The position numbers were made by a program, and so were the translations under genes. A stretch of 10,416 nucleotides of DNA from Deltaproteobacteria bacterium. GTDB taxonomy: Bacteria > Desulfobacterota > DSM-4660 > Desulfatiglandales > B25-G16. Positions 7,549 to 10,416 of this stretch are shown piece by piece. The stretch is from NCBI GenBank assembly GCA_018400255.1, contig JAGYMO010000082.1, positions 1 to 10,416 on the forward strand, given 5' to 3'. The stretch's first letter is position 1. The number at the start of each line of letters is the position of its first letter. The notes beneath the pieces were generated by a model. The model made no database searches and was not told the origin of the DNA. It saw only the letters and a list, made by a program, of their open reading frames with translations.

Positions 7549-7587
7549 AATACCATATATGCTACTGTGATTACCAAATATGGTATT
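7549..7587. promoter_or_regulatory. Operator-like inverted repeat upstream of the IclR gene
   Basis: Ten-base arms AATACCATAT (7549-7558) and ATATGGTATT (7578-7587) are perfect reverse complements separated by 19 nt. The right arm is also half of a tighter dyad, TACCAAATATGGTA (7572-7585). The element lies 6-44 nt upstream of the IclR start and overlaps the predicted -10 on the minus strand. This is a good position for autorepression by the encoded protein. Binding is inferred. Confidence 0.6.
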
Positions 7588-7612
7588 TAATAAAAAAAAA
7601 TGATGCTGTCAA
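7585..7612 (-). promoter_or_regulatory. Sigma-70-type promoter for the IclR-thioesterase-ligase run
   Basis: On the minus strand a perfect TTGACA -35 (7612-7607) is followed after 16 nt by TTAAAT (7590-7585), a 4/6 match to TATAAT. With 17-nt spacing the hexamer is TAAATA. The spacer contains a run of nine T. Transcription would begin about 30-40 nt before the ATG at 7543, inside the operator-like repeat. Confidence 0.55.
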
Positions 7613-7879
7613 GGAAATTATCTTTTTGTTTGAGATGGGGGATGTGAGGTCTATCTTGTAAAGGACTCAATGCCTATTTACGTGTATTTCTGATCTATTC
7701 AGGCCCAGGTAAACAAGTTTATCCCTATTTGCCGCGTGGGCTCATGATAAAAATGATGGCAACTTCCTGAGCTGTATCTTTTTGAACTTTTTCCATTAAT
7801 ATAAAAAAACGCTATCTTTTAACTTGTTTTTAAGATTTAAAATGTTACATTAAATCAAGCTTCTCTCTTATACAAGGGC

Positions 7880-7894
7880 TACTTGGTCCAAGTA
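7880..7894. promoter_or_regulatory. Perfect 7-1-7 palindrome upstream of the aminotransferase gene
   Basis: TACTTGG-T-CCAAGTA is an exact odd palindrome 113 nt upstream of the aminotransferase ATG. The 7-1-7 geometry resembles operators of IclR-type and other dimeric regulators, but the sequence differs from the TACCA/TGGTA dyad at the IclR gene. It may therefore belong to another regulator. Its function is inferred. Confidence 0.4.
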
Positions 7895-7996
7895 TACAAT
7901 ATATTTCACTCATTTTTGTGCTTTATAGCCTATGCGAGCTCAATATGAATATTTTTAAGATACCTTATGTACTATATTTAAAACAATAGAAATAGT

Positions 7997-8002
7997 AAGG
8001 AG
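7997..8002 (+). promoter_or_regulatory. Ribosome binding site of the aminotransferase gene
   Basis: AAGGAG lies 5 nt before the ATG at 8008 and 8 nt before a second, in-frame ATG at 8011. The second start has the more usual spacing, so the true N-terminus may be one residue shorter. Confidence 0.7.
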
Positions 8003-8007
8003 TTTGA

Positions 8008-9210
8008 ATGATGGATTACAAGGATTATATAAAATTAGAAGAAGAGCTGGGGGCGCATAATTACAAGCCGCTTGATGTGGTCTTGAATCGTGGCAAGGGA
8101 GTATGGGTATGGGATGTAGATGGCAATAAATATCTTGATTGCCTGGCGGCCTATTCTGCAATTAATCAGGGACACTGTCACCCGGAGATAGTTAAAACAA
8201 TGGTGGAGCAGGCCCAGAGACTTACGCTTACATCAAGGGCCTTTCGAAACGATCAGCTTGGTTTGCTTTACAAGGAGATTTGCGATTTAACCAATTCACA
8301 TAAGGTTCTGCCGATGAATAGTGGCGCTGAGGCCGTTGAAACCGTAATAAAGGCAGTTCGTAAATGGGGTTATACTATAAAGGGCGTTCCTGCGGATAAA
8401 GCTGAGGTTATTGTCTGTGAAAATAACTTTCACGGAAGGACAATTACTATTGTTGGTTTTAGCACAGACGAAAATTCAAAATCTGGTTTCGGGCCATTTA
8501 CACCTGGGTTTAAGATAATACCCTTTGGAGATGCAGATGCCCTTGAATCTGCTATTTCGCCGAATACAGTTGCCTTTATGGTAGAGCCCATACAGGGAGA
8601 GGCAGGCGTCATAATACCGCCAAAAGGCTACCTTAAGGATGTTAGATCCATATGTCAGAAAAATAATGTAATACTGATCTTAGACGAAATTCAGACAGGC
8701 CTTGGGAGGACAGGCAAACTGCTTGCTGAGGAACACGATGGGATAGAGTCAGACTTGACGCTTATTGGAAAGGCCTTATCCGGGGGCTTCTACCCTGTTT
8801 CCGCTGTACTTTCTAACAAGGAGGTATTGGGTGTATTGAATCCCGGAGAGCATGGAAGCACGTTTGGTGGGAATCCATTAGCATGCGCTGTGGCAAGGGC
8901 TGCACTAAGGGTTCTTATTGAAGAACATATGATTGAAAATGCCGCCGCTATGGGGGAATATTTTTTGTCCAGGTTATTAGAGTTAAAGAGCAGCTATATT
9001 AAAGAAGTGAGAGGTAAAGGTCTTATGCTTGCCGTGGAATTAGTGCCCGAGGCGGGAAATGCCAGAAATTTTACCGAAAAGTTAATGACCCTGGGCCTTC
9101 TCTGCAAGGAAACACATGAGCATACAATACGTTTGGCTCCACCCCTTGTTGTGACTCGCGAGGAAATAGACTGGGCCATGGAAAGGATTGAGACAGTTTT
9201 GGCTACCTGA
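8008..9210 (+). CDS. rocD: Ornithine aminotransferase (class III PLP aminotransferase)
   Basis: This 400-aa class-III aminotransferase closely resembles RocD/OAT, which converts ornithine and 2-oxoglutarate into glutamate-5-semialdehyde and glutamate in the cytoplasm. PLP-binding features are all present: NSGAEAVE (104-111), FHGRT (141-145), LDEIQTG (225-231) and Lys255 in LIGKALSGG, the Schiff-base lysine. Residues known to select ornithine in OAT are kept: Tyr49 in AYSAINQGHCHP, Arg144 in FHGRT and Glu198 in EPIQGEAG. This argues for genuine OAT rather than acetylornithine or GABA aminotransferase. AAGGAG lies upstream. It is divergent from the IclR run and convergent with the PaaI-like gene, with 55 nt between stops and no clear terminator. 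No arginase, proline or P5C dehydrogenase gene is nearby, so its pathway link to the ligase genes is unknown. Confidence 0.92.
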   Translation: MMDYKDYIKLEEELGAHNYKPLDVVLNRGKGVWVWDVDGNKYLDCLAAYSAINQGHCHPEIVKTMVEQAQRLTLTSRAFRNDQLGLLYKEICDLTNSHKVLPMNSGAEAVETVIKAVRKWGYTIKGVPADKAEVIVCENNFHGRTITIVGFSTDENSKSGFGPFTPGFKIIPFGDADALESAISPNTVAFMVEPIQGEAGVIIPPKGYLKDVRSICQKNNVILILDEIQTGLGRTGKLLAEEHDGIESDLTLIGKALSGGFYPVSAVLSNKEVLGVLNPGEHGSTFGGNPLACAVARAALRVLIEEHMIENAAAMGEYFLSRLLELKSSYIKEVRGKGLMLAVELVPEAGNARNFTEKLMTLGLLCKETHEHTIRLAPPLVVTREEIDWAMERIETVLAT

Positions 9211-9265
9211 TTACATGTTCTCTTGTCGCCTGACTGAGAATAAGATTCAATGAGTAAAAATTTTC

Positions 9266-9739
9266 TTAATAAATAAACTTAGGGGGAAGTTCTGCCTGGC
9301 CTGGTAATTCTAGTTTATTAAGAACCATTAAGGTTGATGTGCCATGGGCTATGAGGTTGCCGTTTTGATCCTCAATAGATGCCTCGCCAAGACAGATCTT
9401 ATTGCCTGTTTTTATACATCTACCCTTTGCAATTAGCCTTCCATCTGACATAGGGGATAGGTAGTTGACTTTGAGCTCTATCGTTGTTAATCCCACTATC
9501 TGCTCTATTCCAGCATACACTGCCCAGTAAATAGCCGTATCCAAAAGAGAGGCGCATACCCCACCATGAATTATCCCGTAGGCTTGGTGGTGTTTGTGTT
9601 CAGTTTCTATCTTGATGAGGGATTCCCCTCGGTTAAGATTTCTCAATTCCATTGAAAGTAAAACAATATATGGGCTTATATTTACTATTTTTGCTATAGC
9701 CTCTGTATGGGCTGGATTAAATTTTTTTAGCTTTTTCAT
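9266..9739 (-). CDS. PaaI-family hotdog thioesterase
   Basis: This 157-aa hotdog protein belongs to the PaaI/YdiI-type thioesterase group, acting on aryl- or acyl-CoA esters in the cytoplasm. The signature is YGIIHGGVCASLLDTA (54-69), with HGG at 58-60 and Asp67 at the catalytic acidic position. It is followed by TTIELKVNYLSP and a C-terminal AHGTSTLMVL strand. It belongs to a different hotdog subgroup from the thioesterase at 6311-6727, so the two are not recent duplicates. It stands alone on the minus strand, convergent with the aminotransferase. No strong ribosome site is seen before the ATG at 9739, but no better in-frame start exists. The substrate is unknown. Confidence 0.88.
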   Translation of the reverse strand: MKKLKKFNPAHTEAIAKIVNISPYIVLLSMELRNLNRGESLIKIETEHKHHQAYGIIHGGVCASLLDTAIYWAVYAGIEQIVGLTTIELKVNYLSPMSDGRLIAKGRCIKTGNKICLGEASIEDQNGNLIAHGTSTLMVLNKLELPGQAELPPKFIY

Positions 9740-10297
9740 ATTGTTTCGTTATTTATAACGTAAAGGTTTTTGCAGTGTTTTTTGATGCCTCTTTGATGAA
9801 AGATAGGTGTAAAGGCAAATTCATTACATTTCTAAAATACTACTAAGTTCCATTTTCTTAAAGATAAGAGATTTTATAAATGAAGCTAAAGTAAAGGGAA
9901 ATTATCCTGAAGCTAAGAATAATACTAGCAGAGGCAACCGGCATTTTCAAGGGGATTTATGGACTAAGACAGTGAACTTTTTGAGATGCTATAAGAAAAA
10001 ATGCGAAAAAATGTCTTATAGAAGCCATGAATTAAATATTCATCTATTTATTAGAGGTAGAGGTTACCAGAAAGATTTTTAGTGCTTTGAAATCTGGCCC
10101 AATTATATATGAAATTTTCTGGAGTTTTATGTGGGTTTAATTTTATGCTGAAGGTAGGTTAGGCATGAGAGGGTTGCCCTGTTTAAGGATGATGCGTGAG
10201 AAAGGTTGAAATAGACCTTGACATTGAATCCAGTTAAAGCTTAAAAAAATAATAGTGCTATTGATTGAATCGTTAGCGCATTTATAAAGTTAAGTGG
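9740..10297. other. AT-rich stretch without recognisable genes
   Basis: About 560 nt carry no reading frame with coding character on either strand. It holds the inverted/tandem repeat at 9989-10021 and one isolated TTGACA at 10218-10223 with no good -10 at normal spacing. The first part (from 9740) must contain the upstream region of the PaaI-like gene, but I see no strong promoter. The rest may be decayed coding sequence or non-coding DNA leading into the palindrome cluster. Confidence 0.5.
9989..10021. repeat. Inverted repeat enclosing a 10-nt tandem repeat
   Basis: Arms CTATAAGA (9989-9996) and TCTTATAG (10014-10021) pair perfectly. The interior is made largely of two near-identical 10-mers, GAAAAAATGC (9995-10004) and GAAAAAATGT (10005-10014). 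It is AT-rich, so a hairpin would be weak. Its role is unknown; slippage during replication could explain the tandem pair. Confidence 0.4.
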
Positions 10298-10416
10298 AGC
10301 CCCACGGGCAAGCCCGTGGCACCACGTGGTTTTGCCGATTTGCTTCGCGAACGGCGGGGCTTAGTGGTGCGACATCCCGGCTATAGGCGCATTCATCCAC
10401 GGCTAAAGCCGTGGCT
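10298..10416. repeat. REP-like cluster of GC-rich palindromes (continues past window)
   Basis: Base composition changes sharply to GC-rich. Two short palindromes share the same 8-2-8 layout and core: CCACGGGC-AA-GCCCGTGG (10302-10319) and CCACGGCT-AA-AGCCGTGG (10397-10414). Between them are the self-complementary ACCACGTGGT (10321-10330) and TTCGCGAA (10344-10351). Longer-range pairs also exist: AGCCCC (10298-10303) with GGGGCT (10356-10361), and GCACCAC (10319-10325) with GTGGTGC (10364-10370). This looks like a REP/REPIN-type intergenic element, a kind often mobilised by RAYT (REP-associated tyrosine) transposases. No transposase is visible here, and the element meets the window edge. Confidence 0.65.

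Larger units (their letters stand above)
7613..8007. other. Remaining divergent intergenic region
   Basis: About 395 nt of AT-rich DNA lie between the IclR promoter and the aminotransferase start. It holds the 15-bp palindrome at 7880-7894 and the ribosome site at 7997-8002, but no credible gene. I see no convincing -35/-10 pair for the aminotransferase; TATATT at 7974-7979 has no matching -35. The length is generous for a simple divergent promoter, so an extra regulator site or a small RNA cannot be excluded. Confidence 0.4.

Noticed and set aside
9211..9265. Bidirectional terminator between the convergent aminotransferase and thioesterase genes
   Set aside because: I could find only imperfect AT-rich pairing here and no stable stem.
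10164..10208. Tiny ORF (MRGLPCLRMMREKG)
   Set aside because: It has only 14 codons, no ribosome site and no recognisable similarity.
10218..10246. Possible promoter reading toward the right edge (TTGACA)
   Set aside because: At 16-18 nt spacing the -10 candidates are poor (for example TTAAAA), and no gene follows in the window.
10298..10416. CRISPR array
   Set aside because: The palindromes differ in sequence and are too few, with no regular repeat-spacer pattern and no cas genes in the window.

Overview
The window is a moderately AT-rich stretch of bacterial chromosome with nine protein-coding genes. One of them, at the left edge, is incomplete. The gene families are a TAXI-type TRAP transporter, separate alpha and beta subunits of an NDP-forming acyl-CoA ligase, hotdog acyl-CoA thioesterases and an IclR regulator. 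Together they suggest an anaerobic, organic-acid-using bacterium. An uncultured Desulfobacterota-like (former Deltaproteobacteria) lineage is my best guess, but this is inferred from gene content and the style of the intergenic repeats, not from a marker gene. There is no rRNA, tRNA, CRISPR array or intact insertion sequence.

Layout. Positions 1-2345 (+) hold the end of a TAXI solute-binding protein and a fused TRAP permease, separated by a 97-nt spacer with a perfect 11-bp hairpin. Positions 2346-2610 lie between convergent genes and hold a short CACAG-rich motif and a perfect 14-bp hairpin. Positions 2611-7543 (-) form one same-strand run, in transcription order: IclR regulator, 4HBT/YbgC-like thioesterase, a first acyl-CoA ligase alpha-type subunit, a 195-nt gap, a second alpha-type subunit, and a beta (ATP-grasp) subunit. 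Positions 7544-8007 are a divergent regulatory region with a good promoter and operator-like dyad for the IclR gene and a separate 15-bp palindrome. Position 8008 starts an ornithine aminotransferase-like gene (+). Position 9739 starts a convergent PaaI-like thioesterase (-). Positions 9740-10416 carry no recognisable gene and end in a cluster of GC-rich REP-like palindromes that runs to the window edge.

How the genes may work together. The TRAP system probably imports a carboxylate using an ion gradient. The split NDP-forming ligase would interconvert an acyl-CoA and a free acid while conserving or spending ATP. The thioesterases would hydrolyse acyl-CoAs. IclR would sense a small organic acid and control the run. 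The two alpha paralogues served by a single beta gene are the most interesting protein-level feature; both alphas keep the candidate phospho-histidine. The substrate cannot be read from the sequence. I see no clearly new defence or mobile system here. The best leads are the alpha/alpha/beta ligase arrangement, the promoter-operator layout at iclR, and the palindrome cluster at the right edge.
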